Source: Bacteroidia bacterium
Lineage (GTDB): Bacteria; Bacteroidota; Bacteroidia; Bacteroidales; Prolixibacteraceae
Assembly: GCA_025358025.1 (NCBI GenBank)
Contig: JANYKW010000088.1
Location: forward strand, 19,842 to 83,841
DNA: 64,000 nt
Reading direction: 5' to 3'
This document shows positions 34,503 to 44,323 of the stretch, piece after piece (position 1 is the stretch's first letter; every line of letters starts with the position of its first letter). Under the pieces are notes generated by a model. It did not search any database. It was given only the letters and a program-made list of their open reading frames with translations, and had not been told where the DNA came from. Both the position numbers and the translations under genes were made by a program.

Positions 34503-34504
34503 AT

Positions 34505-35557
34505 TTACCGCTGGTTATACTGCTTGTCGTAGTATTTTTCGTAAGCACCGGAAGAGACGTTTTCCAGCCAGTCCGAATTTTCAAGGTACCAGTCGACTGT
34601 TTTGGATAGTCCTTCCTCAAATTGCAGGGAGGGTTTCCAGCCAAGCTCCTCCTGAATCTTTGAAGAATCAATGGCATACCTCATATCGTGGCCTGCCCGG
34701 TCTTTTACAAATGCAATCAGTTGTTGGGAAGTGCCTTGCGCCCTTCCCAGCTTCTGGTCCATCACATCGCACAAAGCCCTGATAAGGGCGATATTTGTCC
34801 ATTCGTTGTTCCCACCAATGTTGTAAGTCTCCCCAATCATGCCACGATGAAAAATCACATCAATGGCAGCGGCATGATCTTCTACGTATAGCCAGTCACG
34901 GATGTTTTCTCCCTTACCATATACAGGGATAGGCTTTAAATGCTGAAGATTATGAATACAGAGCGGAATTAATTTTTCCGGAAACTGGTTGGGCCCATAA
35001 TTATTGGAACAGTTGGAGATCAGCACCGGGAGGTGAAAAGTATTGAAATAGGCCCTGACCAAATGGTCGGAGCTGGCTTTGGAGGCAGAATAGGGACTCT
35101 TTGGATCGTAGGAGGTTGTTTCTGTAAAAAGTCCGGTATCTCCAAGTGAACCATATACCTCATCCGTAGAGATGTGGTAAAACAGCTTTCCCTCCATATT
35201 TCCCTTCCAGTGTTCCTTGGCTGCATGAAGGAGATTGAACGTCCCGAAAATATTGGTGCGGATAAAAGCAGCTGGATCTGTGATAGAGCGGTCAACATGT
35301 GATTCGGCAGCCAGATGAACGACCCCCTCTATCCGATATGCATCAAAAATCTTATTGACCATTTCAATGTCTGTTATATCACCCCTGACAAAAGTATAAT
35401 TGGGCATCGAATCAATATCTGTCAGATTCTCAAGGTTTCCTGCATAGGTGAGCAGATCCATGTTAATTATTTGATAATCTGAGTATTTCTTTACAAAGCG
35501 TCTTACAACGTGTGAACCTATAAAACCGGCTCCACCAGTGATTAGAATGGTCTTCAT
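34505..35557 (-). CDS. rfbB: dTDP-glucose 4,6-dehydratase
   Basis: A 350-residue extended short-chain dehydrogenase that makes dTDP-4-keto-6-deoxyglucose, the precursor of dTDP-rhamnose and other 6-deoxysugars of the LPS. The NAD motif TGGAGFIGSH is at residues 6-15, HLAAESHVDRS and the active-site YxxxK (YSASKASSDH) follow, and the NNYGPNQFPEKLIP block is specific for this enzyme. ATG 35557 (MKTILITGG) is used instead of the upstream-extended 35599. Other rml genes are not adjacent. Confidence 0.96.
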   Translation of the reverse strand: MKTILITGGAGFIGSHVVRRFVKKYSDYQIINMDLLTYAGNLENLTDIDSMPNYTFVRGDITDIEMVNKIFDAYRIEGVVHLAAESHVDRSITDPAAFIRTNIFGTFNLLHAAKEHWKGNMEGKLFYHISTDEVYGSLGDTGLFTETTSYDPKSPYSASKASSDHLVRAYFNTFHLPVLISNCSNNYGPNQFPEKLIPLCIHNLQHLKPIPVYGKGENIRDWLYVEDHAAAIDVIFHRGMIGETYNIGGNNEWTNIALIRALCDVMDQKLGRAQGTSQQLIAFVKDRAGHDMRYAIDSSKIQEELGWKPSLQFEEGLSKTVDWYLENSDWLENVSSGAYEKYYDKQYNQR

Positions 35558-35603
35558 GTTTATCCAAGTATTTATGACCAGGAATTCCCTCTGGATCAAG
35601 GAC

Positions 35604-35611
35604 CAAAAATA
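35604..35611 (-). promoter_or_regulatory. -7 element of rfbB
   Basis: Minus strand TATTTTTG, 46 bp before the rfbB ATG, divergent from and about 20 bp from the HU/SPOR promoter. Confidence 0.5.
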
Positions 35612-35632
35612 AGAATATAAAGGATTTATTCT

Positions 35633-35640
35633 TATATTTG
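35633..35640 (+). promoter_or_regulatory. -7 element of the HU/SPOR gene
   Basis: TATATTTG, 18 bp before the ATG at 35659. Confidence 0.5.
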
Positions 35641-35658
35641 GGATTCAAATAATCCATC

Positions 35659-36732
35659 ATGAACCTTTCAGTTTATCTTACAGAATTGTTGAAAACCAAC
35701 GATTGCGTGATCGTCCCCGATCTCGGAGGTTTTATTGCCAACTATCAAAGTTCTGCTCAGAATCCCCAAAGCGATCAGTTTTCTCCTCCTTCAAAAGAGA
35801 TAATTTTTAGCAGCAAGCTAAAAAAGAATGACGGTTTATTTGTAAATCACGTTGTAGAGAAGGAGGGTGTAGGATACCTGGAAGCCAGGAAAATAGTCTC
35901 TGAATATGTTTCTGAATGTATGTTCAAGCTCGAAAATGGTGAAACAGTTGAGCTCAACGGGATTGGGACACTCCATTTCGACCATCATGAAAACCTGATT
36001 TTTACATGTGATTCACAAATAAATTTCAGGCCGGATGTATTTGGGCTGGACTCCTTTCACTTCCCTCAACTTATCAACAAATACAGTCAGCCTGCCAAGG
36101 CAGTATTCCGGGATAAAGATCCTGAACCTCAGAAAACCCGTCGTCCTGCATTAAAATATATTCTGATCGGATTGCCCATAATCGCTGCACTTTACTTTAT
36201 ACCGCTTAATAAAATACTCCATCGCGGAACTTCTGGCAATCAGCCAACTTCAAATACTGCTTCACTTTCAGTAACAGACACCCCGGTCACACTAAATTCC
36301 GGAGTATTGCCGGCGCCTTCTGCGGCAACAACTGAAGCCACTGCTACCAAGATTTCAGGTGATGAGGTCAAAACAGATAGCCATGTAGCAGAACCGGGTA
36401 CTTCAACAAATCATGTTCCGGAGATTTCTGTTAATGCTTCTCCAGTAGTTTCACATCATGAGAATACGCTAAGTGCGAATCCATCAATCCAACCCTCCAC
36501 CGGCAGATATCATGTTGTTGTTGGCTGTTTTAAAGTGCGGGAGAATGCTGACAAGTTGGCAGATGAACTAATTAAACAGGGGTATCATGCCGGGGTTACG
36601 AAAATGGGCAAAGAGTTTTACCGGGTTTCCATTGAATCTTACCAGACCAGAAAAGAGGCAGAAATTGGATTGGGAAAAATTCTGGATGCTGATCCTGATG
36701 CCGGTTACTGGCTGATGGCAGATAAAAACTAG
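35659..36732 (+). CDS. HU-CCDC81 and SPOR domain protein
   Basis: A 357-residue protein: N-terminal HU-CCDC81-type domain (about 1-130, LTELLKTNDCVIVPDLGGFIANYQ, then KNDGLFVNHVV and GETVELNGIGTLHFD), one transmembrane helix (about 170-188, LIGLPIIAALYFIPL), a long Ser/Thr/Pro-rich linker and a C-terminal SPOR domain (about 285-357, YHVVVGCFKVRENADKLADELIKQGYHAGV). The architecture places the HU-like part in the cytosol and the peptidoglycan-binding SPOR part in the periplasm. It is a Bacteroidota speciality, and a role connecting chromosome or cytoplasm with division-site murein is proposed only by domain logic. Confidence 0.9.
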   Translation: MNLSVYLTELLKTNDCVIVPDLGGFIANYQSSAQNPQSDQFSPPSKEIIFSSKLKKNDGLFVNHVVEKEGVGYLEARKIVSEYVSECMFKLENGETVELNGIGTLHFDHHENLIFTCDSQINFRPDVFGLDSFHFPQLINKYSQPAKAVFRDKDPEPQKTRRPALKYILIGLPIIAALYFIPLNKILHRGTSGNQPTSNTASLSVTDTPVTLNSGVLPAPSAATTEATATKISGDEVKTDSHVAEPGTSTNHVPEISVNASPVVSHHENTLSANPSIQPSTGRYHVVVGCFKVRENADKLADELIKQGYHAGVTKMGKEFYRVSIESYQTRKEAEIGLGKILDADPDAGYWLMADKN

Positions 36733-37989
36733 CTATAAAGTGGCCGATTTCTGAACCTCCCTGAAAACACGCATAAAATTACCCCCCCAGATCTTTCTTA
36801 TATCTTCTTCGGAATACCCCCTTTTCACCAGTTCCAGGGTTACGTTTTCCATTTGACTAACGTCTCTGCAACCTGCCAGATCGCCACCTCCGTCAAAGTC
36901 AGTTCCGATGCCCACATAGTCAATGCCAATCACTTTGACAATATGATCGATGTGGTTTACCATATCTTGAACTGTCGCTAACTTATTTGGATATTTCCTG
37001 GAAGTTTCGCGATACTCTATCCTCCCCTGTTTGAATTGTTCTTCGGTAAGGCCCTCAAAATCATTGTATTTGCTTCTCACAACTGCCATAGCAGAATCTC
37101 TTTTGGGATTAGGATCCGGTATTTTCACATAATCGGAGAGAAAACACATCTGAATGACTCCTCCATTCAAGGCCAGTGCCCGCAAATCCTGGTCTGTCAG
37201 GTTACGCGGATTATCACATAATGCCCGCGCACAGGAGTGACTTGCAATCACCGGAACTTTACTTAACCGGATTACATCCATGAATGATTCATCCGAAATA
37301 TGTGAGACATCAATCATCATGCCTGTTCTATTCATCTCTGCAACGACCTCCTTCCCAAAGGAAGACAATCCATGGTATTCAGACCCTTTTTTCTTATCTG
37401 TCGAGGAGTCACAAATATCATTGTTGGAGGTATGACAAAGGGTGATATATCTGATCCCCATATCATAAAACTTTCGCACCATGGTGATATCGTTGGCGAG
37501 TGCATAACCATTCTCCAAACCAATAAAAATGGCTCTTTTCCCTAGCCCTTTCAGCCTGTATGCGTCATCCGGAGTAAGGGCAATCTCAGCCTGTCCGGAA
37601 TTTGCAGCCACACTGGAGCGTATTGCAGCCAGGATATCGAGTGCTTTTTTTTGTCCTGCAACATCCCCTGCCGGAGTTCTGGGACCCTGACCCACAAAAA
37701 CTGCAAAGAACTGCGCATCGAGGCCACCCTCCTTCATCCTTGGCAGATCAACTTTAGTACCAGTAACTGCCTGATCCTGCTTCTTCCCCAATTCAAAGTC
37801 CTCTCTCAAAAGATTCAGAGGGGTATCCGAATGCGTATCAATTGTTAGCACAGCGCCGTGAATTCTGGCTGCTTTTGCTTCAGGATTCTCTTTACCCATG
37901 ACAAATCCTGCAAAAAAGATCAAAAAAAGTGTGAGCGACAGCCCTGACACAAATAACTTTCCCATTCCAATATTTATTTTACTTTTCAT
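36733..37989 (-). CDS. Membrane dipeptidase (peptidase M19)
   Basis: A 418-residue exported zinc dipeptidase. A hydrophobic signal (about 11-32, LFVSGLSLTLFLIFFAGFVMG) is followed by the M19 barrel. The binuclear zinc ligands can be read in TIDTHSDTP (HxD), GLENGYAL (bridging Glu), SHISDESF and ASHSCARAL (His) and GIGTDFDGG (Asp). It cleaves dipeptides, including those with D-residues, in the periplasm. Its stop is directly adjacent to the stop of the HU/SPOR gene, with no terminator between. It is translationally coupled to ribE by a 4-bp overlap, an unexpected pairing. Confidence 0.94.
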   Translation of the reverse strand: MKSKINIGMGKLFVSGLSLTLFLIFFAGFVMGKENPEAKAARIHGAVLTIDTHSDTPLNLLREDFELGKKQDQAVTGTKVDLPRMKEGGLDAQFFAVFVGQGPRTPAGDVAGQKKALDILAAIRSSVAANSGQAEIALTPDDAYRLKGLGKRAIFIGLENGYALANDITMVRKFYDMGIRYITLCHTSNNDICDSSTDKKKGSEYHGLSSFGKEVVAEMNRTGMMIDVSHISDESFMDVIRLSKVPVIASHSCARALCDNPRNLTDQDLRALALNGGVIQMCFLSDYVKIPDPNPKRDSAMAVVRSKYNDFEGLTEEQFKQGRIEYRETSRKYPNKLATVQDMVNHIDHIVKVIGIDYVGIGTDFDGGGDLAGCRDVSQMENVTLELVKRGYSEEDIRKIWGGNFMRVFREVQKSATL

Positions 37990-38597
37990 ACCTGATTACT
38001 AAACTCAGCCAGCCGGCTCAGATACTTTCCGATGATATCAAACTCCAGATTGATCACACTCCCCGTATTGATAGCATGAAAATTGGTGTGTTCAAAAGTA
38101 TAAGGAATGATGGCCACCTGAAAAGAGTCTTTCTGTGAATTCACCACAGTAAGGCTGACCCCGTTGACTGTTACAGAACCTTTTTCAACAGTCAAATAGC
38201 CCTGGCGCGCTTTCTCCATATCAAAGCCATATTTAAAAGTATAGTACCAGCTTCCATCTGCCACAACTAACTCTTCACAAACGGCAGTCTGATCTACATG
38301 GCCCTGAACGATGTGGCCATCCAGCCTCCCATCCATCTTCATGCTTCTCTCCAGGTTGACTTCATCACCGACTTTTAACATACCAAGATTTGATTTTAGC
38401 AAAGTTTCTTTGATGGCTGTAACTGTATAGTTGTCCCCTTCGATACCGACCACCGTCAGACATACACCGTTGTGCGACAAACTCTGATCAACCTTAAGCT
38501 CCTGAGTAAAAACACAATTTAAAGTCAGATGAACATTCTCCTGATCTTTCACAATGGATAATACAGTACCCATTCCTTCAATTATTCCTGAAAACAT
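37986..38597 (-). CDS. ribE: Riboflavin synthase alpha subunit
   Basis: A 203-residue enzyme that dismutates two 6,7-dimethyl-8-ribityllumazine molecules to riboflavin. Two lumazine-binding repeats are evident: MFSGIIEGMGTV with HNGVCLTV (first) and LDGHIVQGHVD with VNGVSLTVV (second). ATG 38597 (MFSGIIEG) is the usual N-terminus; the longer frame from 38660 is not needed. No FMN riboswitch is seen in the 300-bp upstream gap. The stop overlaps the dipeptidase start by 4 bp. Confidence 0.96.
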   Translation of the reverse strand: MFSGIIEGMGTVLSIVKDQENVHLTLNCVFTQELKVDQSLSHNGVCLTVVGIEGDNYTVTAIKETLLKSNLGMLKVGDEVNLERSMKMDGRLDGHIVQGHVDQTAVCEELVVADGSWYYTFKYGFDMEKARQGYLTVEKGSVTVNGVSLTVVNSQKDSFQVAIIPYTFEHTNFHAINTGSVINLEFDIIGKYLSRLAEFSNQV

Positions 38598-38897
38598 TTC
38601 TTTGCATATAAAATTTTTACGAAGATAACAGATATTCCAGATTGATGATATTGCATTCATAATTCACATCAAAATAACTATCTTCATCCTTAATTATTCA
38701 GTATCAGATTTTACCTGATGATGCATCCTGGCAGTAGTGCCTGTATCAAAAACGCTAATTTATAATCATCTATATTTCAAATACTTATAATCTAACTGCG
38801 CATTAATACCGGATTTCAATAATTTGTCTTCATCGAATATCTCCGGACGTTTTTCTTTAATTTTACAAAAAAAAGGGTTCCCTTAACCTTTTTGTAT
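38598..38897. other. Divergent gap ribE / porP-like gene
   Basis: 300 bp, AT-rich. It must hold the promoters of both divergent genes, but no TAnnTTTG match with a good spacing was found on either strand, and no RFN element or hairpin could be recognised. Confidence 0.5.
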
Positions 38898-39845
38898 ATG
38901 AATAGAACATTTTTATATCGGTTGATAGTTCTTCCTGCTGTGCTTTTAACTTTGCTCGCGGGATGCCCTAAAACTGTTAAATCACAGCAGGATCCTGTTT
39001 ATACTCAATATGTTTCAAATTTATTGACTATTCAACCCGCCTATGCCGGGATTTCTGGCGTTCTGGCAATATCTGCCTTATCCCGTGCCCAATGGGTAGG
39101 GTGGGAAGGTGCCCCCAACTCCAATACTGTTACCATTAATCTTCCATTGAAGTCTGTTAATGTAGGTCTTGGTCTATCCCTATTGAACGACAAATGGGGT
39201 CCCATATTACAAAACGGAGTCTATGCTGACTATGCCTACAGAATACCACTGGGACATCGGCAATATCTGGCAATGGGAATAAAAGCAGGATTTAATACCT
39301 ATCATGCCCGATTCACGGATTTGCAATTGGATGATCCTACTGATCCAATTTTTGCTCAGAATATAGATTTCAGAATGTTGCCCAATGTCGGAGTCGGAGC
39401 ACTATGGCACAGTGACCTCTTCTTTTTGGGTGCATCCATACCTAAATTGTTTAAAAACAATATTGTCGATGATTCTCAACAAAAAATATACCGGGAGGTT
39501 ATTCATTTCTATTTTATGAGTGGGATTATCTTTCCAATCAATTACAACGTAAGATTGAAGCCTACCTTGCTTTACAGGTGGAGTGAAGATACTCCTTCGT
39601 ACATTGATATTGCCGCGAACTTCTTATTTTACGAAAGAGTTTGGGTGGGAGTGACCTACCGGATAAAAAACTCCTATGCCTTGTCATTTCAGTTTAACGT
39701 CAACAACCAGTTGCGGTTTGGATATTCATTTGATCTGACTAGTTTTCATGAAAACATGGTTCATTCCGGAACCCATGAATTCACTATTAATTATGAATTC
39801 CAGTATGGCAGATGGAGTAAAAGATATTCGACCAGGTATTTTTAA
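38898..39845 (+). CDS. PorP/SprF family type IX secretion membrane protein
   Basis: A 315-residue outer-membrane protein with a signal peptide and the PorP/SprF pattern: QDPVYTQYVSNLLTIQPAYAG near the mature start, RAQWVGWEGAPNSNTVTI, then amphipathic beta-strands to the end (SFQFNVNNQLRFGYSFDLT). Members are barrel partners of T9SS-secreted, gliding or adhesin proteins. The start is ATG 38898, not the TTG two codons before. Unusually the signal ends in LTLLAGC (Cys23), a possible lipobox in a family normally not lipidated. No porK/L/M/N genes adjoin, so it is a stand-alone paralogue and not the core operon copy. Confidence 0.88.
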   Translation: MNRTFLYRLIVLPAVLLTLLAGCPKTVKSQQDPVYTQYVSNLLTIQPAYAGISGVLAISALSRAQWVGWEGAPNSNTVTINLPLKSVNVGLGLSLLNDKWGPILQNGVYADYAYRIPLGHRQYLAMGIKAGFNTYHARFTDLQLDDPTDPIFAQNIDFRMLPNVGVGALWHSDLFFLGASIPKLFKNNIVDDSQQKIYREVIHFYFMSGIIFPINYNVRLKPTLLYRWSEDTPSYIDIAANFLFYERVWVGVTYRIKNSYALSFQFNVNNQLRFGYSFDLTSFHENMVHSGTHEFTINYEFQYGRWSKRYSTRYF

Positions 39846-39963
39846 GCAAATTCGGCGGTAATGCGGAAAATATGCATGCACCATCAGGCAGCATGATGCC
39901 GGTGGAAAAATTTTCTGATTGAAACGAAGCGCTGCCTGCATCCGGACAGTAAAGAATGTTGAT

Positions 39964-39971
39964 TATATTTG
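39964..39971 (+). promoter_or_regulatory. Possible -7 element of the TPR-ppk1 operon
   Basis: TATATTTG, 65 bp before the GTG at 40036. Confidence 0.4.
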
Positions 39972-40035
39972 TGCATTGTACTGTTTAGAGCAAGCAACTT
40001 TTTGAGTAATTAACAATTTCACTATCCTGTTTCAG

Positions 40036-42267
40036 GTGAAAGAGATAGATATTAAAAATAGCCACGACACCATTTGTCAACTTCTTTCGGACCGGAAGTT
40101 AAAACCAGCTTTTGACCTGATCGAAAATATGATAGCTGCCAATGGATTGGGAGAATTCAGCGATCAGCAGCTCGATCTGGAACAAAACTACCGCTTCATG
40201 CTGAAATATACTGTTGAAGGGATTAAGGATCCGGAAAGACAGAAAATATACCAGCACATTCTGCTTTCGACTTTCGAACTGGCCGATCTGTGCGCCGACA
40301 GTCTGAGAATGAAGTTTTCAACTTCACTCGAGTACCAGAAAAAAAGGGGATTTGCGCGTCTTACCCTTGATAATATCTCTGAATACTTTTCCCAACTGGA
40401 AACATTTCATCTTGAAAATGAGCTGCGATCGCTGATTGAAAATCCTGCATCAGAGAATAATAATGAACCGGAAGTAGAGAAACATCATCAGGAGCTGATC
40501 AATCTTTTTTACCATTATTGGTTTAAAAATAAACTCTCTGCCGAAGAGATTTCAGCTTTCATCAATTTTCTTCAAAATCAGCACATACCAAATCATGAAA
40601 AAGCATTTTTGGTCACTTCCGTAACCCTTGGTCAGCTGCTGTTTTTTGATGAACATAAAATCATGCTTCTTTTCGAAGGGTATGATTTGGATCATGAAGA
40701 GGTAAATCAAAGGGCATTGACTGGCTTGCTTCTTTCGTTGTATCATTACGACAGGAGGATTTTCCTCTTCCCGGCTATCACTGCACGCATGGCTTTATTA
40801 AATGAAAAAAAGTCTTTCCGACATCATCTTGAAAAGATTCTTTTGCAGTTAATCGGGTCGAAGGAGACAGAAAAAATACAGCAAAAACTGCAGGATGAAA
40901 TATTACCTGAGATGATGAAATTGAGTCCAAATCTCCGGAATAAACTGAGCCTGGAAGCTTTGCTGGGGGATGCCCTGAATGAAGATAAAAATCCGGAGTG
41001 GCGTGATATTTTTAAAGACTCACCCGGTTTTATGGATAAGATGGAGGAGTTGAGTGAGATGCAGATGAAAGGAGCAGATATCTTCCTGACCTCATTTGCC
41101 AACCTGAAAACCTTTCCTTTTTTCGGCGAGCTCACCAACTGGTTTATTCCTTTTTTTCCATCCCATCCACAATTGCTGCGCAGCTCTGCCGCTGAAGACC
41201 TTCATGACAACGAAAGATTGTTTGATCTTCTATTAAAGACTCCCGTGTTATGCAATTCAGACAAGTATTCTTTCTGTTTCAGCATGCAAACCATTCCGGC
41301 GGAATATAAAAAGATGATGTTTGAATCCATGTCGGCAGAGTTTAATCAGCTGATTGAGTCTGAAGGTGAAGACGATCTGATCGCACACGACAAAAAAGCA
41401 GAGGCAGTTTCAGGTCAATATATCCGTGATCTTTACCGGTTTTTCAAGATTCATCCTCAACGGGAAGGTTTTGAGGATATATTCTCCTGGGCATTCGATT
41501 TTCACAATAAAAATGTTTTCCGGGACCTGTTACTCGAAGAGAACCAACTGCTTAGAAATATTGCAGAGTTTTACTTCGCAAAAAATTATTACCAGGAAGC
41601 CTCTAAAATCTATGAGATATTGCTGCACGGGCATGAAGAAGCTGAATTGATACAGAAACTGGCATACTGCTATCAAAAAATGGATCGCTTTGAGCTTGCA
41701 TTATCCATTTACCTGAAAGCAGACCTTTTTGACAGGAATCGGATATGGAACCACAAAAAAATCGCCCTCTGCTACAGGCACCTGAAAAAACCAGATCTTG
41801 CGCTGGAATATTACCTGCATGCAATTGCCCTTGAACCAGATAATCTGGGCATACACATTTCAATCGGACACTGCCATATGGAGCTAAAGCAATATGATGA
41901 AGCTTTAAAGTCCTATTTTAAAGTCGAGTATCTTTCCCCCGGCAATAAAAAAATATGGAGACCTATTGGCTGGTGCTCACTTTTGGTTGGCAAAAAGCAA
42001 CAGTCAGAGCAATATCTCCGAAAACTGGTTGAGGACTCTCCCAACAAGTTCGATTTAATGAACATGGGACATGTACAATGGTGTATGGGAAAGAGGAAAA
42101 TTGCGCTTGATTATTACAGGCAAAGTATCAACAATGCAGAGATGTCCGAAAAGGAGTTCATGGAAGCCTTCCAGGAAGACCTTGAACATTTGCTGAGACA
42201 AGGTGTGGATGCTGATGATGTCCCAATTATGCTCGACCAACTTCTATACTCTCTGGGAAAGAGCTAA
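40036..42267 (+). CDS. Large TPR-repeat protein upstream of ppk1
   Basis: A 743-residue soluble protein without signal peptide or membrane helix. Residues 1-480 are helical and of no recognised family. Residues about 500-700 hold tetratricopeptide units (EFYFAKNYYQEASKIYEILL, AYCYQKMDRFELALSIYLKA, ALCYRHLKKPDLALEYYLHAIALEPD, GHCHMELKQYDEALKSYFKVEYLSPG). The start is GTG at 40036 (MKEIDIKNSHDT); the next in-frame ATG is far inside. It is 10 bp upstream of ppk1 and likely in the same transcript. A scaffold role is probable from the repeats, and a link to polyphosphate is only contextual. Confidence 0.82.
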   Translation: MKEIDIKNSHDTICQLLSDRKLKPAFDLIENMIAANGLGEFSDQQLDLEQNYRFMLKYTVEGIKDPERQKIYQHILLSTFELADLCADSLRMKFSTSLEYQKKRGFARLTLDNISEYFSQLETFHLENELRSLIENPASENNNEPEVEKHHQELINLFYHYWFKNKLSAEEISAFINFLQNQHIPNHEKAFLVTSVTLGQLLFFDEHKIMLLFEGYDLDHEEVNQRALTGLLLSLYHYDRRIFLFPAITARMALLNEKKSFRHHLEKILLQLIGSKETEKIQQKLQDEILPEMMKLSPNLRNKLSLEALLGDALNEDKNPEWRDIFKDSPGFMDKMEELSEMQMKGADIFLTSFANLKTFPFFGELTNWFIPFFPSHPQLLRSSAAEDLHDNERLFDLLLKTPVLCNSDKYSFCFSMQTIPAEYKKMMFESMSAEFNQLIESEGEDDLIAHDKKAEAVSGQYIRDLYRFFKIHPQREGFEDIFSWAFDFHNKNVFRDLLLEENQLLRNIAEFYFAKNYYQEASKIYEILLHGHEEAELIQKLAYCYQKMDRFELALSIYLKADLFDRNRIWNHKKIALCYRHLKKPDLALEYYLHAIALEPDNLGIHISIGHCHMELKQYDEALKSYFKVEYLSPGNKKIWRPIGWCSLLVGKKQQSEQYLRKLVEDSPNKFDLMNMGHVQWCMGKRKIALDYYRQSINNAEMSEKEFMEAFQEDLEHLLRQGVDADDVPIMLDQLLYSLGKS

Positions 42268-42277
42268 TTTGATCCTC

Positions 42278-44323
42278 ATGAACAGTAAAATCCGCAACAA
42301 AGAACTAAGCTGGCTTTCGTTCAATGAACGACTCCTTCAGGAAGCGTCCAAAAAGGAGGTTCCATTAATTGAACGTCTGAAATTTCTTGGTATTTATTCA
42401 AATAACCTGGACGAATTTTTCCGTATCAAGGTTGCTATCTTGCGCAGACTGGCAACCATAGATAACCTTGTGCTCAATGAGGGTGAGCAACCTGCCGAAA
42501 TTCTGAATCAGATTGAACAAACGGTTGTAAAGCAAAGCAAGTGGTTCGAGCGTATTTATTCCCAATTACTCAAAGATCTGGCTGAAGAGGATATTTTTAT
42601 CATCAATGAGACACAACTGACACCAGAACAAGGTGAATATGTTACAGCCTTTTTCAAGGAAGAGGTTCGTCCGCGTATTATGCCCGTTATAGTAAAAAAA
42701 AACCAACCCCTTCCATCCTTAAATGATGATGCCATATACCTGGCTGTTGTCATGGCCAAATCGAAAAAAGAGGAATATGCACTGATTGAAGTTCCTGCTG
42801 ACATTCTTCCCCGGTTTGTGATCTTACCTTCCGACGATGAAAAAAGACACATCATCCTGCTGGAAGATGTCATCAGGTATGAATTAAAGGACATTTTTTA
42901 CATGTTCAGTTTTAAGACGATTCAATCATTTATCGTCAAATTAACCCGGGATGCTGAACTGGATCTGGACGACGACGTAGCTGAGAGTTATGTTAAAATA
43001 CTTTCGAAAAGTCTTGAAAAACGGGGATATAGTGAGCTTGTCCGATTTGTGCATGACAAAGATATTCCGGAAAATTTTCTTTCACTTCTTCTTAAAAAGC
43101 TCAATTTTGACCGTTCTGATGTTATCATCAGCGGATCCCGCATACACAATTTCAAGGATTTTATGGGGTTTCCGTCAGTCGGCAAAAAGCATCTTTACTA
43201 CAAGACCATCACGCCCCTTGCCCATCCCGACATACGTCAGGGTGAACCCTTTCTGGGATCTATTGCTAAAAAAGACATCCTGCTCCATTTCCCATACCAA
43301 TCATTCTACCATTTTATCGACCTTTTGAGAGAGGCTTCCATTGATCCAAAAGTCACGGAGATCAAAATGACTGCCTATCGGATGGCCAGAAATTCAAATG
43401 TCATACATGCCCTGATCAATGCCGCCAGAAACGGGAAGAAAGTGACCGTCAGTCTGGAACTCAGGGCACGTTTCAATGAGCAGGAAAATATTCAGTGGGG
43501 AAACATGCTAACACGTGAAGGTGTAAAAGTAATTTTGGGTGTTCCCGGATTAAAAGTTCACTCCAAACTTTGTCTGATAACACGCAAAGAGGAAAAAGAA
43601 CTCGTCCATTACGCTTGTATAGGCACCGGTAATTTCAATGAAATTACTGCTAAAATTTTCTCCGACCAGATGCTGTGGACCGCAAATCCTCTCATTACCA
43701 AAGAGGTATCCAAAGTATTCGACTTCTTTACAAAAAACTACAAAATTGGAAGGTATCACCACCTGCTTGTCTCTCCTTTTACGATGAGATATAAAATATT
43801 GCAAATGATCAGGAAAGAGGTTCATGCGGCAAAAAACCGACAGAAGGCTGCAATTTTTATCAAGTGCAATAACCTGGTCGATCCTGAAATCATCGGAAGG
43901 CTTTACGATGCCGCGAAAGCAGGTGTAGACGTTCGTCTCAACGTGAGGGGCATGTTTGCTTTGATCCCTACATCACTGGAAGAGAAGTATTCCATTTACT
44001 CCATTGGTATTATTGACCGCTACCTGGAACATTCCCGGATTTACTGCTTTTACAATGGTGGAACTGAGAATATTTACATTTCTTCAGCCGACCTGATGTC
44101 ACGAAACCTTGATCGTAGAGTGGAGGTGTCTGTGCCCATCTACGATTCAGAGCTGAAAAAGGAGATTTTATCATTTCTTGACCTGCAATGGAACGACAAC
44201 ACCTCAGCCAGAATATTGGATAATGCGTTAAATAATACGATCAATAACCTGCGAAATTACCCGCTTTCAACTTCTCAACTGTCATTTTATGACTTTCTTC
44301 AATCAAACCGGTCCGACGGTTGA
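42278..44323 (+). CDS. ppk1: Polyphosphate kinase 1
   Basis: A 681-residue PPK1 that makes polyphosphate from ATP. The N domain starts NKELSWLSFNERLLQEA and NLDEFFRIKVA. The autophosphorylated histidine is in LKVHSKLCLI, the second conserved histidine in LEHSRIYCFYNGG, and the phospholipase-D-like C domains in SSADLMSRNLDRRVEV. ATG 42278 (MNSKIRNKELSW) is chosen over the frame from 42203, which would overlap the TPR gene. A small helical protein overlaps its last 35 nt. Confidence 0.96.
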   Translation: MNSKIRNKELSWLSFNERLLQEASKKEVPLIERLKFLGIYSNNLDEFFRIKVAILRRLATIDNLVLNEGEQPAEILNQIEQTVVKQSKWFERIYSQLLKDLAEEDIFIINETQLTPEQGEYVTAFFKEEVRPRIMPVIVKKNQPLPSLNDDAIYLAVVMAKSKKEEYALIEVPADILPRFVILPSDDEKRHIILLEDVIRYELKDIFYMFSFKTIQSFIVKLTRDAELDLDDDVAESYVKILSKSLEKRGYSELVRFVHDKDIPENFLSLLLKKLNFDRSDVIISGSRIHNFKDFMGFPSVGKKHLYYKTITPLAHPDIRQGEPFLGSIAKKDILLHFPYQSFYHFIDLLREASIDPKVTEIKMTAYRMARNSNVIHALINAARNGKKVTVSLELRARFNEQENIQWGNMLTREGVKVILGVPGLKVHSKLCLITRKEEKELVHYACIGTGNFNEITAKIFSDQMLWTANPLITKEVSKVFDFFTKNYKIGRYHHLLVSPFTMRYKILQMIRKEVHAAKNRQKAAIFIKCNNLVDPEIIGRLYDAAKAGVDVRLNVRGMFALIPTSLEEKYSIYSIGIIDRYLEHSRIYCFYNGGTENIYISSADLMSRNLDRRVEVSVPIYDSELKKEILSFLDLQWNDNTSARILDNALNNTINNLRNYPLSTSQLSFYDFLQSNRSDG

